From positions 496,001 through 560,000 of the forward strand of contig NZ_CP015453.1 of assembly GCF_003096095.1 (NCBI RefSeq): a stretch of DNA of 64,000 bases, written 5' to 3'. The notes beneath the pieces were generated by a model, which was not told where the DNA came from, ran no database searches, and saw nothing but the letters and a program-made list of their open reading frames with translations. Shown here piece by piece: positions 8,123-17,424 of the stretch (its first letter is position 1; the number at the start of each line of letters is the position of its first letter). The position numbers and the translations under genes were made by a program. This DNA is from Dietzia psychralcaliphila. GTDB lineage: Bacteria; Actinomycetota; Actinomycetes; Mycobacteriales; Mycobacteriaceae.

Positions 8123-9601
8123 ATGGCCATCGACGCATTCGAACCCCACCCCCTCGTCCGCCTGCTCGGCACGCCCTCGGCCGAGTTCACCGCCGCAGCC
8201 CTCGTGAGGGCGGTCGAAGAGCTGGGACTGGAGCAGGTGAACCTGCGCTACGTCGGCGGCGACGGCCGTCTGAAGACCCTGGCCTTCCCCATCAATTCGC
8301 GCGAGCACCTCCATGAGGTCTTGACGCGAGGCGAGCGCGTGGACGGCTCGAGCGTCTTCCCCGGGACCGACACCGACGCCAGCGACGTCTACATCGTCCC
8401 GCGCCACCGCACCGCCTTCCTCAACCCCTTCGGCGAGCGGACCTCGCTCGACGTGCTGTGCTCCTTCTATACCGAGGGCGGGACGCCGCTGCCCTACGCG
8501 CGTGAGCAGGTCGTGCGCCGCGCCGCCGAGGTGCTGACGCAGGAGACCGGCATGACGCTCGAGGCCTTCGGCGAGCTGGAGTACTACCTCGTCGACAAGC
8601 CCGATCCGCTCTTCCCCGTGGAGGAGGAGCGCGGCTACCAGGAGTCGGGGCCCTTCTCTAAGCACGAGCGGGTGCGCGAGCAGGTGCTGGGTCATCTCTG
8701 CACCATGGGGGTGCCGCTGAAGTACGCCCACGGCGAGGTCGGCAACATACTCGAAGAAGACCGTCAGCTGGTCCAGCACGAGATCGAGCTCCAGCCCGGC
8801 CCCCTGGAGCAGGCTGCCGACAACCTCGTCCTGGCCAAGTGGGTGGTGCGCGAGGTCGCCTACGCCCACGGCCTCGAGGCGACCTTCGCGCCACTGGTGA
8901 GCGGCGAGGGTGCGGGGAACGGCCTGCACATCCACAGCCGGCTGGTGCGAAACGGCACCAACACCGTCGTCACCAAGCAGGGGATCAACGACACCGGGCG
9001 CCGGTTGATCGCCGGTTACCTCTCGGCGGCCAGGGCGCTGTCCGCGTTCGGCAACACGGTCCCCACGTCCTACCTGCGGTTCACCGCCGGCGACGAGTCG
9101 CCCGAGGACATCTGCTGGGGGGAGAAGGACCGCACCGGTCTGGTCCGGGTCCCACTGGCCTGGGGCGGCGACGTGCTGGCCGGCATGGTGGCCCACGCCA
9201 ATCCCGGCAGCACCGAGCCCGTCCCCGAACCGGCCACCCACCCCCAGACCATCGAGTTGCGACTCGGCGACGGCTCGGCCGACGTGCACCTGCTGCTGGC
9301 CGGCATGGCCGTCGCGGCGACGCGCGGGCTGGGTGAAAACGGGAGCTTGGAACTGGCCGAGCGGCTGAAGGCGGACCACAACGACGACTTCGAGCAGCTG
9401 CCCTCCTCGTGCGATGAGGCGGCCGACGTACTGGAGGCCGAGCGCGAGATGTTCGAAGCCGACGGCGTCTTCCCCGGTCAGCTCATCGACGCCCTGCTCG
9501 CGGGCTTGCGCGACGCCGACGACGACGAGCCGGACGGGAAGAGCGCCGACGACGAGGCAGCACGGGAGGAGCTCATCCGCCGTCACTGGCACGTCGGCTG
9601 A
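8123..9601 (+). CDS. Glutamine synthetase family protein
   Basis: A 492-residue member of the glutamine synthetase superfamily (ATP-dependent ligation of ammonia or an amine to a gamma-carboxylate). Visible landmarks are GELEYYLVD near residue 150 (metal-binding glutamates), HEIELQP near 214-220, and GNGLHIHSRL near 263-272 (ATP/metal His). It is clearly divergent from GlnA: the NRKDR-type substrate loop reads GEKDRTGLVRVP. The N-terminal 90 residues fit the beta-grasp domain, and the C-terminus carries an acidic tail. It could be a gamma-glutamyl-amine/polyamine ligase and not a nitrogen-assimilation enzyme; I cannot decide. The start at 8123 is supported by CGGGG upstream. Confidence 0.75.
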   Translation: MAIDAFEPHPLVRLLGTPSAEFTAAALVRAVEELGLEQVNLRYVGGDGRLKTLAFPINSREHLHEVLTRGERVDGSSVFPGTDTDASDVYIVPRHRTAFLNPFGERTSLDVLCSFYTEGGTPLPYAREQVVRRAAEVLTQETGMTLEAFGELEYYLVDKPDPLFPVEEERGYQESGPFSKHERVREQVLGHLCTMGVPLKYAHGEVGNILEEDRQLVQHEIELQPGPLEQAADNLVLAKWVVREVAYAHGLEATFAPLVSGEGAGNGLHIHSRLVRNGTNTVVTKQGINDTGRRLIAGYLSAARALSAFGNTVPTSYLRFTAGDESPEDICWGEKDRTGLVRVPLAWGGDVLAGMVAHANPGSTEPVPEPATHPQTIELRLGDGSADVHLLLAGMAVAATRGLGENGSLELAERLKADHNDDFEQLPSSCDEAADVLEAEREMFEADGVFPGQLIDALLAGLRDADDDEPDGKSADDEAAREELIRRHWHVG

Positions 9602-9640
9602 CGGCGGAATAGCGCCCGGTAGAGCGGGGTTGGACGGGGC

Positions 9641-10486
9641 ATGACAGCTCAACCGATCATCGCCGTCACGGGAGCCACCGGAGCCCTGGGAGGCTCGGTC
9701 GCTCGACGTCTGGCCGAGCGGGGACTCTCCCAGCGCCTGATCGTCAGAAACGCAGAGCGGGCGCCGTCGTTGCCGGGCGCGGACGTCGCCGAGGCGTCGT
9801 ATGAGGACGGCGAGGCCCTGGTTGATGCCCTGCGCGGCATCGAGACCGTGTTCTTCGTCTCCGGCCACGAGGCCGCCGATCGCGAGTCGGTGCACCGGTC
9901 CGCCGTCGACGCCTTCCGGGCGGCCGGCGTGCGGCGGGTCGTGTACACCTCGTTCCTGGGCGCCTCGCCGGAGGCGAGTTTCACCTACGCGCGGACCCAC
10001 CACGCGACCGAGGAGATGATCAGGGGCGCGGGTTTCCAGTTCGTATTTCTCCGCCCGAGCTTCTACCTGGACTATGTGGCCGACTGGGCCGATGCCGAGG
10101 GGGTCATCCGCGGGCCCGCCGGGGACGGGCGCATCGCGTGGGTCGCCCGGGAGGACCTCGCCGAGGCGGCCGCCGTGGTCCTGTCGAGCGGGGGACACGA
10201 CGGCCGGACCTACGACCTGACCGGCGACGAGCTGCTGACCATGGAGGGGACCGCCGCGCGGCTGACCGAGGCCACGGGCACGGCCTACCGGTTCCAGAAC
10301 GAGTCGATCGACCAGGCCTATGCCTCCCGCCGGCAGGACTTTCCCGGGACGCCGGAGTGGGAGCTCGACGGGTGGGTCGGGACCTACCTGGCGATCGCCC
10401 GCGGGGAGATGGCGGTGGCCACCCGATCGGTGGAGGAACTCACCGGCCACGCGCCCCAGAGCATCGCGGACTTCTACGGCAGGTGA
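9641..10486 (+). CDS. NmrA-like NAD(P)H-binding SDR oxidoreductase
   Basis: A 281-residue atypical short-chain dehydrogenase of the NmrA/QorB type. The N-terminus has the dinucleotide motif [15 protein letters not shown] (residues about 10-24), followed by the VRNAERAP stretch used for NADP phosphate recognition. The catalytic YxxxK is not canonical (YARTHH), as is usual in NmrA-like proteins, which act as quinone reductases or redox sensors. ATG follows a GGACGGGGC site. It lies 39 bp after the glutamine-synthetase-like gene, and its last 13 bp overlap the 3' end of convergent bioD. Confidence 0.75.
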   Translation: MTAQPIIAVTGATGALGGSVARRLAERGLSQRLIVRNAERAPSLPGADVAEASYEDGEALVDALRGIETVFFVSGHEAADRESVHRSAVDAFRAAGVRRVVYTSFLGASPEASFTYARTHHATEEMIRGAGFQFVFLRPSFYLDYVADWADAEGVIRGPAGDGRIAWVAREDLAEAAAVVLSSGGHDGRTYDLTGDELLTMEGTAARLTEATGTAYRFQNESIDQAYASRRQDFPGTPEWELDGWVGTYLAIARGEMAVATRSVEELTGHAPQSIADFYGR

Positions 10487-11286
10487 GCTGCGCGAGGTCG
10501 GACCACGGCGTCCAGAGCGCCCGGGGCGAACCACTGCGCCGCGTGACGCGTGAACTCGGCGGGATCCAGTTGTCCGGCGCCAGCGGGAACCCGGCCGAGC
10601 ACCGGCACCCCGGTCAGGCGGGGCAGGTCCTCTACATTGCAGCGCTCGGCGAGGTCCGGGTCGTACGGCCATGAGCCGATCACGATCCCGGCGCACCGGA
10701 GCCCCGCGGCCTCGATCGCGCGGATCGTGAGCTCGGTGTCGGACAGCGTGCCCAGTCCCGCGCGGGCGACCACGATCACCGGGGCGTCGAGCGACCGGGC
10801 GAGGTCGAGCACAGTGAGGTCGGTACCCAGGCGCACGAGCACGCCGCCGGCGCCCTCGATCAGGTCCAGCCGACCGGCCTCGGTGGCGGCTGCGGCTCCA
10901 GCTGAGTGGGCTTTCTCTGCAGGTGCGGCGGCCTGGTAGGCGGTGTCCACTGAGGCGGGGTCCCGGTTGGCGTCGAGCCACCGGCGGATCGGCCCGAGCA
11001 GGTCGTCGAGCGTCGACTGCGGCACCCCCGCCACTCGCGAGGCGGTCTCGGGGGCCAGCGGGTCGGGCAGGCGCCGCACCTCCAGGACGCGCTGGACCCT
11101 CGACAGTCGCGCGGCCTCATCCGCGTCACCGGGCTCACCAGGCGCCAGGCCCGTCTGCATCGGTTTGCAGATGCCCACGTCCAGGCCCACCGATCGCGCG
11201 AGCGCGGCCAGCGCGGCGGTGGCGATGGTCTTGCCGACGTCGGTGCCGGTGCCGGTGACGAGAACAGGGGCGGGCGCGGCGGTCAT
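10474..11286 (-). CDS. bioD: ATP-dependent dethiobiotin synthetase BioD
   Basis: A 270-residue enzyme that carboxylates 7,8-diaminopelargonate with CO2 and ATP to close the ureido ring of dethiobiotin, the third step of the pathway encoded here. It carries the P-loop [10 protein letters not shown] at residues about 11-20, the KPMQTG substrate loop at 41-46 and EGAGGVLV near 144-151. An Ala/Glu-rich stretch near residues 115-135 looks like a lineage-specific insertion. It is the last gene of the bioBAFD operon, overlapping bioF by 4 bp (ATGA). Confidence 0.93.
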   Translation of the reverse strand: MTAAPAPVLVTGTGTDVGKTIATAALAALARSVGLDVGICKPMQTGLAPGEPGDADEAARLSRVQRVLEVRRLPDPLAPETASRVAGVPQSTLDDLLGPIRRWLDANRDPASVDTAYQAAAPAEKAHSAGAAAATEAGRLDLIEGAGGVLVRLGTDLTVLDLARSLDAPVIVVARAGLGTLSDTELTIRAIEAAGLRCAGIVIGSWPYDPDLAERCNVEDLPRLTGVPVLGRVPAGAGQLDPAEFTRHAAQWFAPGALDAVVRPRAAHLP

Positions 11287-12560
11287 GCGCGGGCCCCGGC
11301 GGCGGAGGTGGCTGCGGCGGGGGAGCGCGAGGCCCCGGTAGTGGCGGGGGAGGTCGAGGAGTCGGGAAGGCGGTACCCGTGTTCCTCGAGAACCCGGGCG
11401 AGCACCTCGCTCGCGCGGGCGAGGTCAGCGTCGGAGATGTCCGCGCGGGCGGTAAGCCTGAGTCGCGCTGTGCCCTCGGGGACCGACGGCGGGCGGAAGC
11501 ACCCCACGCGCAGGCCCAGCTCAGCGCAGCGGGCGGCCGCGGACGCGGCGCGAGACGGATCCCCGAGGATCACCGACACCACCGCCGAGTGCGGTCGATC
11601 CGCGCCGGTCACCGCGGCCAGGTGCTCGGCGACGTCCAGGACCCGGCGGGCCCGCTCGGGCTCCCGCCGCAGCACTGTCAGTGCCGAGCGCGCCGCGCCC
11701 ACACTCGATGGCGCCAGGCCGGTGTCGAAGATGAAGGTGCGGGCGGTGTCGATGAGGTGCTCACGTACCCGCTCCGAGGCCAGGACCACCCCGCCCTGCG
11801 AGCCGAGCGCCTTGGACAGCGTCGCCGTGATCACCACGTCCTCGAACCGCGTCAGCCCCACCTCGTCGACGAGCCCCCGCCCGCCGTCACCGCGCACACC
11901 CAGCCCGTGGGCCTCGTCCACCAGCAGCACCGCGCCGTGCGCCCGGGACGCCCCGTGGAGGGCGAGCAGCGGAGCGAGGTGGCCGTCGGCGCTGTACACC
12001 GAGTCGGTGACGACCAGCGCGCGCTTCTCGGTGCGCCCGGCCAGGGCCCGGGCCACCGCCTCGACGTCGCCCCGGTCGACGACGACAACGCGCGCCCGCG
12101 ACAAGCGGCACGCATCCACGAGCGACGCGTGAGAGCCCCCGTCGGAGACGATGAGCGATCCCCGCCCGGAGAGCGCGACCACCGCGCCGAGGTTGGCGGT
12201 GTAACCGGAGGAGAACACCAGCGCGGCGGGCTTGCCCGTGAACTCGGCGAGCTCGTGCTCGAGCGCTGCGTGATCGCTCGTCGTGCCGGTGACCAGCCGC
12301 GACCCGGTCGAGCCCGCGCCCCAGCGACGAGTGCCCTCGATCGCGCCCGCGACCACCTCGGGGTGCCGGCCCAGACCCAGGTAGTCGTTGGAGGCCAGGT
12401 CGATCACGCGGTCGTCGGCGGGACGCGGCCGCAGCACGCGGTGCACGTGCCGGGCCGCCCGGTCCTCGGCGGCGGCGTCGAGCCAGTCCAGGGCAGGGGA
12501 GCGGTCCGGCGCGGTTCCGCCATCCGTAGCGGAGCCAGAGGGAAACAGCTGGTCAGTCAT
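11283..12560 (-). CDS. bioF: 8-amino-7-oxononanoate synthase BioF
   Basis: A 425-residue PLP enzyme that condenses pimeloyl-thioester with L-alanine to give 8-amino-7-oxononanoate. It has the alpha-oxoamine synthase landmarks: [11 protein letters not shown] near residue 55, [11 protein letters not shown] near 117-127, [15 protein letters not shown] near 215-229 and the PLP lysine in [11 protein letters not shown] near 248. The N-terminal 30 residues and C-terminal 30 residues (Ala/Ser/Thr-rich) extend past the usual fold. It overlaps bioA and bioD by 4 bp each, indicating translational coupling. Confidence 0.93.
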   Translation of the reverse strand: MTDQLFPSGSATDGGTAPDRSPALDWLDAAAEDRAARHVHRVLRPRPADDRVIDLASNDYLGLGRHPEVVAGAIEGTRRWGAGSTGSRLVTGTTSDHAALEHELAEFTGKPAALVFSSGYTANLGAVVALSGRGSLIVSDGGSHASLVDACRLSRARVVVVDRGDVEAVARALAGRTEKRALVVTDSVYSADGHLAPLLALHGASRAHGAVLLVDEAHGLGVRGDGGRGLVDEVGLTRFEDVVITATLSKALGSQGGVVLASERVREHLIDTARTFIFDTGLAPSSVGAARSALTVLRREPERARRVLDVAEHLAAVTGADRPHSAVVSVILGDPSRAASAAARCAELGLRVGCFRPPSVPEGTARLRLTARADISDADLARASEVLARVLEEHGYRLPDSSTSPATTGASRSPAAATSAAGARA

Positions 12561-14008
12561 CGGCCCGCTCCCGCCGCTTCGACCCCTTCCGCGGCAGCCC
12601 CCGCCGCTGCCCGTGCTCCCGACACGGCCGCCGCACAGATCAGGTCGATCTCCTCATCCGTAGAGACCAACGGGGGCATCGTGTAGATGAGATCCCGGAA
12701 GGGGCGTAGCCACACGCCGTGTGAGGTGATCGCGGTTGTCGTCGTCGTCATCTCCACCGGCTCCTCCAGTTGAACCACACCGATCGCGCCCAGCACCCTC
12801 ACGTCCACCACACCGGGCACGTCGAGCGCGGGCGCAAGCCCGCGGCGCAGGCGCGCCTCGATCTGCGGCACGCGCTCGCGCCACTCGCCGGCCTCGACCA
12901 GATCCAGCGACGCACACGCGACAGCGCATGCCAGCGGGTTACCCATGAACGTCGGCCCGTGCGCCAGGCCACCCGCCTCGCCGGCGCTGATCACCTCGGC
13001 CACGCGGTCTGTGGTGAGCGTGGCGGCCAGGGTCAGGTATCCGCCGGTCAGCGCCTTGCCCAGACACATGATGTCGGCCGCGACACCGGCGTGGTCGGCG
13101 GCGAACAGTTGGCCGGTGCGGCCGAGGCCGGTGGCGATCTCGTCAAAGATCAGCAGCGCGCCGGCCTCGTCGGCCAGCCGGCGCAGGTCGTGCAGGTAAT
13201 CGGGGTGGTGGAAGCGCATGCCGCCGGCGCCCTGGACCACCGGCTCCACGATGATCCCCGCCAGCTCGTCGGCGTGGCCGCGGATCACCCGCTCCAGCGC
13301 GGCGACGTACTCGGGGTCGTAGTGCTGTGGCGGCTGCGGCGCGAACACCTGCTCGGCCACCACGCCCCGCCACATCGAGTGCATGCCGCCGTCGGGGTCG
13401 CAGACACTCATGGGGGAGAGGGTGTCGCCGTGGTAGCCGCCGCGCCAGGTGGCCAACCGGGTGCGCTCGGGGCGGCCGAGCGAGCGCTGGTATTGGATGG
13501 CCATCTTGGCGGCCACCTCCACAGACACCGACCCCGAGTCCGCCAGGAACACCTTGTTCAGGTCGCCCGGCGCCATCTTTGCCAGCCGGGTCGACAGCTC
13601 CACTGCCGGAGCGTGCGTGAGCCCGCCGAACATCACGTGGCTCATCGTGTCGATCTGGCCGTGCGCGGCGGCGTCGAGGTGTGGGTGGCGATAGCCGTGG
13701 ATCGCCGCCCACCACGAGCTCATGCCGTCGATGAGCTCGCGGCCGTCCGCCAACCGCAGCCGCACGCCCTCCGCGGAGAGGACCGGCAGCGGCTGGGTGC
13801 TCGCCGGGAACCCGCCGTACGGATGCCAGACGTGCTCGGCGTCCGCGGCCAGGAGCGCGGCGGTGGCGGCCTCCTGCGCGGCGCGGCCCAGTTCCTCGCC
13901 GGCGGGGTTCGAGCCCGTGGCGGGGTTCGAGCCCGCGCCGGGATTCGACACCGCGGCATGGCTCGGACGAGCGGCTGGGGCGGCGGTGGGGTGAAGCGAG
14001 GCGGACAT
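12557..14008 (-). CDS. bioA: Adenosylmethionine-8-amino-7-oxononanoate aminotransferase BioA
   Basis: A 483-residue class III PLP aminotransferase that uses S-adenosylmethionine to aminate 8-amino-7-oxononanoate to diaminopelargonate. Landmarks are [15 protein letters not shown] near residues 94-108, [13 protein letters not shown] near 287-299 and the PLP lysine in [13 protein letters not shown] near 322. The first about 45 residues are an extra low-complexity segment with an imperfect repeat ([18 protein letters not shown]) before the catalytic domain, absent from typical BioA (about 430 residues). The gene starts 1 nt downstream of the bioB stop. Confidence 0.93.
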   Translation of the reverse strand: MSASLHPTAAPAARPSHAAVSNPGAGSNPATGSNPAGEELGRAAQEAATAALLAADAEHVWHPYGGFPASTQPLPVLSAEGVRLRLADGRELIDGMSSWWAAIHGYRHPHLDAAAHGQIDTMSHVMFGGLTHAPAVELSTRLAKMAPGDLNKVFLADSGSVSVEVAAKMAIQYQRSLGRPERTRLATWRGGYHGDTLSPMSVCDPDGGMHSMWRGVVAEQVFAPQPPQHYDPEYVAALERVIRGHADELAGIIVEPVVQGAGGMRFHHPDYLHDLRRLADEAGALLIFDEIATGLGRTGQLFAADHAGVAADIMCLGKALTGGYLTLAATLTTDRVAEVISAGEAGGLAHGPTFMGNPLACAVACASLDLVEAGEWRERVPQIEARLRRGLAPALDVPGVVDVRVLGAIGVVQLEEPVEMTTTTTAITSHGVWLRPFRDLIYTMPPLVSTDEEIDLICAAAVSGARAAAGAAAEGVEAAGAGR

Positions 14009-14009
14009 G

Positions 14010-15152
14010 TCAGGCGTTCGCGGGCTCGCTGGTGCCGGCCCCGCGCGTACGGATGGCGACCTTCTTCTCCTGCGCGGCGGGTGCCGTCACGGGTGCAGCG
14101 CCGGGCCCCGCCCCGGGAGCCGCCGCGGGAGTCGCGGAGTGGTCCGCCGCCTGGTCGGCCCCGTCCATCCGCAGGACCTCGAGGCCGGCGTCGGCGATCA
14201 TCTGCAGGTCCTCGCCGCCGGGCTGGCCCTCGCTGGTGAGGTAGTCGCCCAGGAACAGCGAGTTGGCCACGTAGAGGCCCATGCCCTGGAGGTAGCCGAG
14301 GTGGCGCTCGCGGCCGGCGGCCATCCGGATCTCGGTGTCGGGGGCGACGAACCGGACCATCGCCAGGATGCGCAGGCAGTCGCGCGGGTTGAGCGTGTCC
14401 ACGCCCTCGAGCGGGGTGCCGTCGAAGGGCAGCAGGAAGTTCACGGGGATGGAGTCGACGCCCTTGGAGCGCAGGTCGAAGGCCAGCTCGACCAGCTGCT
14501 CGCGGGTCTCACCCATGCCGGCGATGAAACCCGAGCACGCCGACAGGCCCGCACCGTGCGCCTGGCTGACGGTGTGCTCTCGGTCGGCGTAGGTGTGCGT
14601 GGTGCAGATCTCCTCGTAGTGGCTCTCCGCCGTGTTGAGGTTGTGGTTGTAGGCGTCGGCGCCGCTGGAGCAGAGCTTCTCGGCCTGACCGTCCTTCAGC
14701 GCACCCAGGCAGGCGCAGACCTCGACGCCCGGGGTGTCGGACTTGATGGCCTCGATGATGTCGGAGACCTTGCCGACCTCGCGGTTGCTCGGGCCGGTGC
14801 CGCTGGCGACCAGGCACACGCGCGAGGCGCCGGCCGCGATGCCCGCCTTGGCGGCGGTGACGGCCTCGTCGGTGTTCAGCCACGTGTAGCGCAGGATGCC
14901 GGCGGTCGAGTTGAGCCGCTGCGAACAGTAGAAGCAGTCCTCCGGGCACAGGCCGCTCTTGAGGTTGACCAGGTAGTTGACCTTGACCTTGTTGTCGAAG
15001 TGCCGGAACCGCAGTCGGGACGCGGCCGCGACCACCTCCATGAGCTCGGCATCGGACGAGTCCAGGACGGCGACTGCCTCCCTGGCGTCGATCGCCCCGC
15101 CGTCGAGAATGCGGTCCGCGAGCTCGTGCCAACGGGTGGTCGTGGTGGCCAT
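14010..15152 (-). CDS. bioB: Biotin synthase BioB (radical SAM)
   Basis: A 380-residue radical SAM enzyme that inserts sulfur into dethiobiotin. The [4Fe-4S]-binding CxxxCxxC is present as [12 protein letters not shown] near residues 66-77, with the further conserved cysteines of the [2Fe-2S] site in the barrel. The catalytic domain ends near residue 330; the last 50 residues are an Ala/Pro/Gly-rich tail ending in a basic [11 protein letters not shown] segment, longer than usual. AGGAGG directly precedes the ATG and touches the first of three BioQ-type operators. First gene of the bioBAFD operon. Confidence 0.94.
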   Translation of the reverse strand: MATTTTRWHELADRILDGGAIDAREAVAVLDSSDAELMEVVAAASRLRFRHFDNKVKVNYLVNLKSGLCPEDCFYCSQRLNSTAGILRYTWLNTDEAVTAAKAGIAAGASRVCLVASGTGPSNREVGKVSDIIEAIKSDTPGVEVCACLGALKDGQAEKLCSSGADAYNHNLNTAESHYEEICTTHTYADREHTVSQAHGAGLSACSGFIAGMGETREQLVELAFDLRSKGVDSIPVNFLLPFDGTPLEGVDTLNPRDCLRILAMVRFVAPDTEIRMAAGRERHLGYLQGMGLYVANSLFLGDYLTSEGQPGGEDLQMIADAGLEVLRMDGADQAADHSATPAAAPGAGPGAAPVTAPAAQEKKVAIRTRGAGTSEPANA

Positions 15153-15161
15153 GGTTCCTCC

Positions 15162-15222
15162 TGAACGCCGTTCACTGAACGCCGTTAAGGTAGCGGGTAT
15201 TCGCCGACTTGTACAGTGTTCA
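15162..15222. promoter_or_regulatory. Three BioQ-type operators in the bioB/bioQ promoter region
   Basis: Three 13-bp sites fit the BioQ pattern TGAAC-N3-GTT(C/A)A: TGAACGCCGTTCA at 15162-15174 (perfect palindrome), TGAACGCCGTTAA at 15176-15188, and TGTACAGTGTTCA at 15210-15222. The first abuts the bioB ribosome-binding site and the second follows it in tandem. For bioB, reading leftward, TGTACA and TACCTT with 17-bp spacing form a plausible -35/-10 pair, and sites two and three overlap these elements. Repression of the divergent bioB operon and autoregulation of bioQ are inferred. Confidence 0.85.
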
Positions 15223-15272
15223 GTTTTCTGGCGCGTCGAAGGTGCACGCGCGGGGCGATAGGGTTACCGGTC

Positions 15273-15809
15273 GTGGCACTCAACAAGTCGGCCGTCGTCG
15301 ACACTGCGCTCGACCTCCTACATGAGGCGGGGTTGCCGGGCATGTCGATGCGCACGCTGGCGACGCGGCTGAACGTCCAGCCGAGTGCTCTGTACTGGCA
15401 CTTCCCGTCGAAGCAGGCGCTGCTCGCCGCCGTCGCCGAGCGGGTCCTGGCGGACGTGGCCCCGGTGGAGGCCGGCCCCTCCGCGCCCGACGAACTGCGC
15501 GGGGTGGCCCGGGCGATGCGGATCGCTGTGGCGGGGGTGCCCGACGGGGCCGAGATCGTGGCGCTCGGACTGGCCGCCGGTGCGACCAACCCGGTGGCCG
15601 GCGCGGTCGCACGGACGTGTGCGCGGCACGGGGGCGGCGATCGGGCGGCGGGCCTGACCACGGCGCTCACCGCCTACGTGCTGGGCCTGACGATCGAGGA
15701 GCAGACACACCACAACCTCGCCGCCGTGGACCCCTCGATGCCGCGGGTCCACTACGACTCGCGCTTCGACGAGGGTCTCGAGGCCATGCTGGCGGGCGTC
15801 ACCGACTGA
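15273..15809 (+). CDS. bioQ: BioQ-like TetR-family repressor of biotin genes
   Basis: A 178-residue TetR-type protein. Residues about 7-52 form the helix-turn-helix domain (AVVDTALDLLHEAGLPGMSMRTLA, then LYWHFPSKQALL); the remainder is a helical ligand/dimer domain. Its divergent position against bioB and the three BioQ-type operators between them make it the biotin regulator BioQ of mycolata, which senses biotin status through BirA. The start is taken as GTG 15273 (MALNKSAVV); the open frame extends upstream but through the operator region. An intrinsic terminator follows the stop by 22 bp. Confidence 0.85.
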   Translation: MALNKSAVVDTALDLLHEAGLPGMSMRTLATRLNVQPSALYWHFPSKQALLAAVAERVLADVAPVEAGPSAPDELRGVARAMRIAVAGVPDGAEIVALGLAAGATNPVAGAVARTCARHGGGDRAAGLTTALTAYVLGLTIEEQTHHNLAAVDPSMPRVHYDSRFDEGLEAMLAGVTD

Positions 15810-15831
15810 CCGCGCCCCGGCCCAAAGAGAA

Positions 15832-15877
15832 GGACGTTCCGCACACGATTCGCGAGTAGCGGGTGTGCGGAACGTCC
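15832..15877. terminator. Terminator with GTTCCGC stem and 16-nt loop (bioQ)
   Basis: A perfect 15-bp stem (GGACGTTCCGCACAC at 15832-15846, complement at 15863-15877) around a 16-nt loop, between bioQ and the convergent CAP gene. AAAGAGAA precedes it. The stem core and loop length recur in the hairpin at 51847-51896. Confidence 0.75.
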
Positions 15878-15928
15878 CTATCGATGATCGCCGTCGCCGG
15901 GAGCCGGCGGCGGCGCTCTAGCCGCGAC

Positions 15929-16474
15929 TCAGCTGCGGGTGAACACCTGGGTGGCGTAGAGCTTGTTGCTGCCGGCCACGGCGACGCCCATGCCCATGGC
16001 GGTGTGGTCCGTGCGCAGCAGGTTGATCCGGTGGCCGTAGGACGCCATCCACTGGTCCACCAGCTCCTGCGGGGTGGCGTTGCGCCAGTTCTGCAGCACG
16101 TTCTCCGACCAGCGCGTGGTGCCACTGGGGACCTGATCGCGCAGGACGGGGTTGTGGTACATGTCGTCCACCGACGCCTGCACCTGGCTCCAGGCGGTGG
16201 CGATGTCGTTCAGGTCGTCGTTGACCGCCAGCGGCGCCCGGCCATTGGCCACCCGGGCGGCGTTGGTGGCCGCGATCAGCTGGTCGCGGTACTCGTCACT
16301 GGTGGGATCGAGATCCGGGACGGTGCCGCCGCCGCCCACGTTGAACCCGAAGGACGAGCCCGGGACGAGGACCTGCTGCGCGGAGGCCGCGGGCACGCCG
16401 AGGCCGGCGACCGCCATGGAGGCGGCCGCGCAGACGGCGAGGGACTTGGCGAAACGAGGGGAGGTGCGACGCAC
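15929..16474 (-). CDS. Secreted CAP (SCP/PR-1) domain protein
   Basis: A 181-residue exported protein. The basic RRTSPRF start and hydrophobic helix end in the signal cleavage site ASA-QQ near residue 32. Residues about 60-180 form a CAP domain: NAARVANGRAPL, the ATAWSQVQA helix, RWSENVLQNW (motif with the conserved Glu) and W-x-x-S-x-GHRINLL (conserved His). Bacterial CAP proteins of this type are secreted, with mostly unknown function. The GTG at 16474 has TTGGAG at a 7-nt distance; the frame extends to a GTG at 16495 that lacks a site. A 5' hairpin overlaps the leader. Confidence 0.8.
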   Translation of the reverse strand: MRRTSPRFAKSLAVCAAASMAVAGLGVPAASAQQVLVPGSSFGFNVGGGGTVPDLDPTSDEYRDQLIAATNAARVANGRAPLAVNDDLNDIATAWSQVQASVDDMYHNPVLRDQVPSGTTRWSENVLQNWRNATPQELVDQWMASYGHRINLLRTDHTAMGMGVAVAGSNKLYATQVFTRS

Positions 16475-16489
16475 GAGGGGTCTCCAATT

Positions 16490-16518
16490 CTGCACTCACC
16501 GAGGGGGAGTGAGTGCAG
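16490..16518. promoter_or_regulatory. Inverted repeat in the CAP gene leader
   Basis: A perfect 10-bp inverted repeat (CTGCACTCAC and GTGAGTGCAG, loop 9 nt), 16 bp upstream of the CAP protein's GTG at 16474. It could be an operator or an mRNA leader hairpin; there is no U-run, so it is not a terminator. Confidence 0.45.
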
Positions 16519-16612
16519 ATGACACTGTAAGGATCAGATGTGCGCCGGGCTAGCGGAGCCCCCATTCTGGTGGGATTTTAATCTTTCCGGTGAGGGGACG
16601 CGGGGTGTCCGA

Positions 16613-17191
16613 TCAGCGCTCGAAGTCCAGCACCACGTGGATCTGCCCGTCCTCGTCGGTGGCCGTTCCCACTCCCACGGTGGCGAACTCGCCGTCGAGC
16701 ATCCGCTCGCGCATGCCGGTGTCGGTGAGCATGGCGGTGAGCACGTTCTGCGGCGTGGCCTCCGCTGGTAGCTGGAGCACCGTGCGGTCCCGCGCCTCGG
16801 CGCTCTCGGGGACCGGGAGGTCGCCCGTCGTGGGATCGCCCGCCGCCAGCTGGTCCGCGCGGACACTGGCCTCGACGGACAGGATCGCGTCGGTGACCAG
16901 GCGTTCCGCGCCCACCGCGGTGCGCGCCTCGTTGACTCCGGCCACCACGCTGCCCTCGAACGCCTTCCGGGCCACCTCGGGTGGGACGACGACGAGGGGG
17001 GCGTCCTGCGCGGCCACCGCGGTGGCTCCCGGTGCGGCCGCGCCCGACATGAGTGAGGCCAGGCCGGGGATGTCCAGCGGGAACGGCAGGGCGAGCTCGA
17101 GTGACCCCTGGGCGGAGGCCGTGCCGGCGCCCGTGGCGAGCAGGAGGGCGGAGGCCCCGGCGACGACGGCGGAACGGATGGGATGACGCAC
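16613..17191 (-). CDS. Secreted CAP-like protein, divergent
   Basis: A 192-residue exported protein: signal peptide with RHPIRS start and cleavage after GTASA near residue 28, then a Pro/Ala-rich spacer and a CAP-like domain (FEGSVVAGVNEARTAVGAERLV and GMRERMLDGEFATVGVGTATDEDG). The conserved His and Glu of the adjacent CAP protein are not obvious, so it may be a degenerate paralogue. The GTG at 17191 has GGAAAGG at about 9 nt. It lies upstream of and in tandem with the other CAP gene, 118 bp apart. Confidence 0.65.
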   Translation of the reverse strand: MRHPIRSAVVAGASALLLATGAGTASAQGSLELALPFPLDIPGLASLMSGAAAPGATAVAAQDAPLVVVPPEVARKAFEGSVVAGVNEARTAVGAERLVTDAILSVEASVRADQLAAGDPTTGDLPVPESAEARDRTVLQLPAEATPQNVLTAMLTDTGMRERMLDGEFATVGVGTATDEDGQIHVVLDFER

Positions 17192-17424
17192 GTGGGTGTC
17201 CTTTCCTGGGGCAGCGGCGGGAGCCGGACCCGGCGGGGATCGTTGACTCACACAGTAGTGCTGCGAGTTCACTCACGCATCTTTCGTCACACAAGTCACA
17301 TCTGTTACATCGTCTGTAGTGGAATGCGTCGAGAATCGGCTGGCTTTGCCGTGTGATGGTCGCGGCCTTGCAACGATCGGGTCGAGAACCCGCATCCGAC
17401 TGTGATCGGCGTTACGGTCGGGCC

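Noticed and set aside
8063-10981. 972-codon open frame on the minus strand across the glutamine synthetase-like and SDR genes
   Set aside because: It is antisense to two well-supported genes and its Arg/Gly/Pro-rich product has no family features; such long frames are common in GC-rich DNA.
15153-15272. Riboswitch in front of bioB
   Set aside because: The short leader is filled by BioQ operators; no known biotin riboswitch class exists and no structure was seen.
17268-17310. Crp/GlxR site upstream of the CAP and baeRF genes
   Set aside because: GTCACA occurs as a direct repeat and not as the inverted TGTGA-N6-TCACA.
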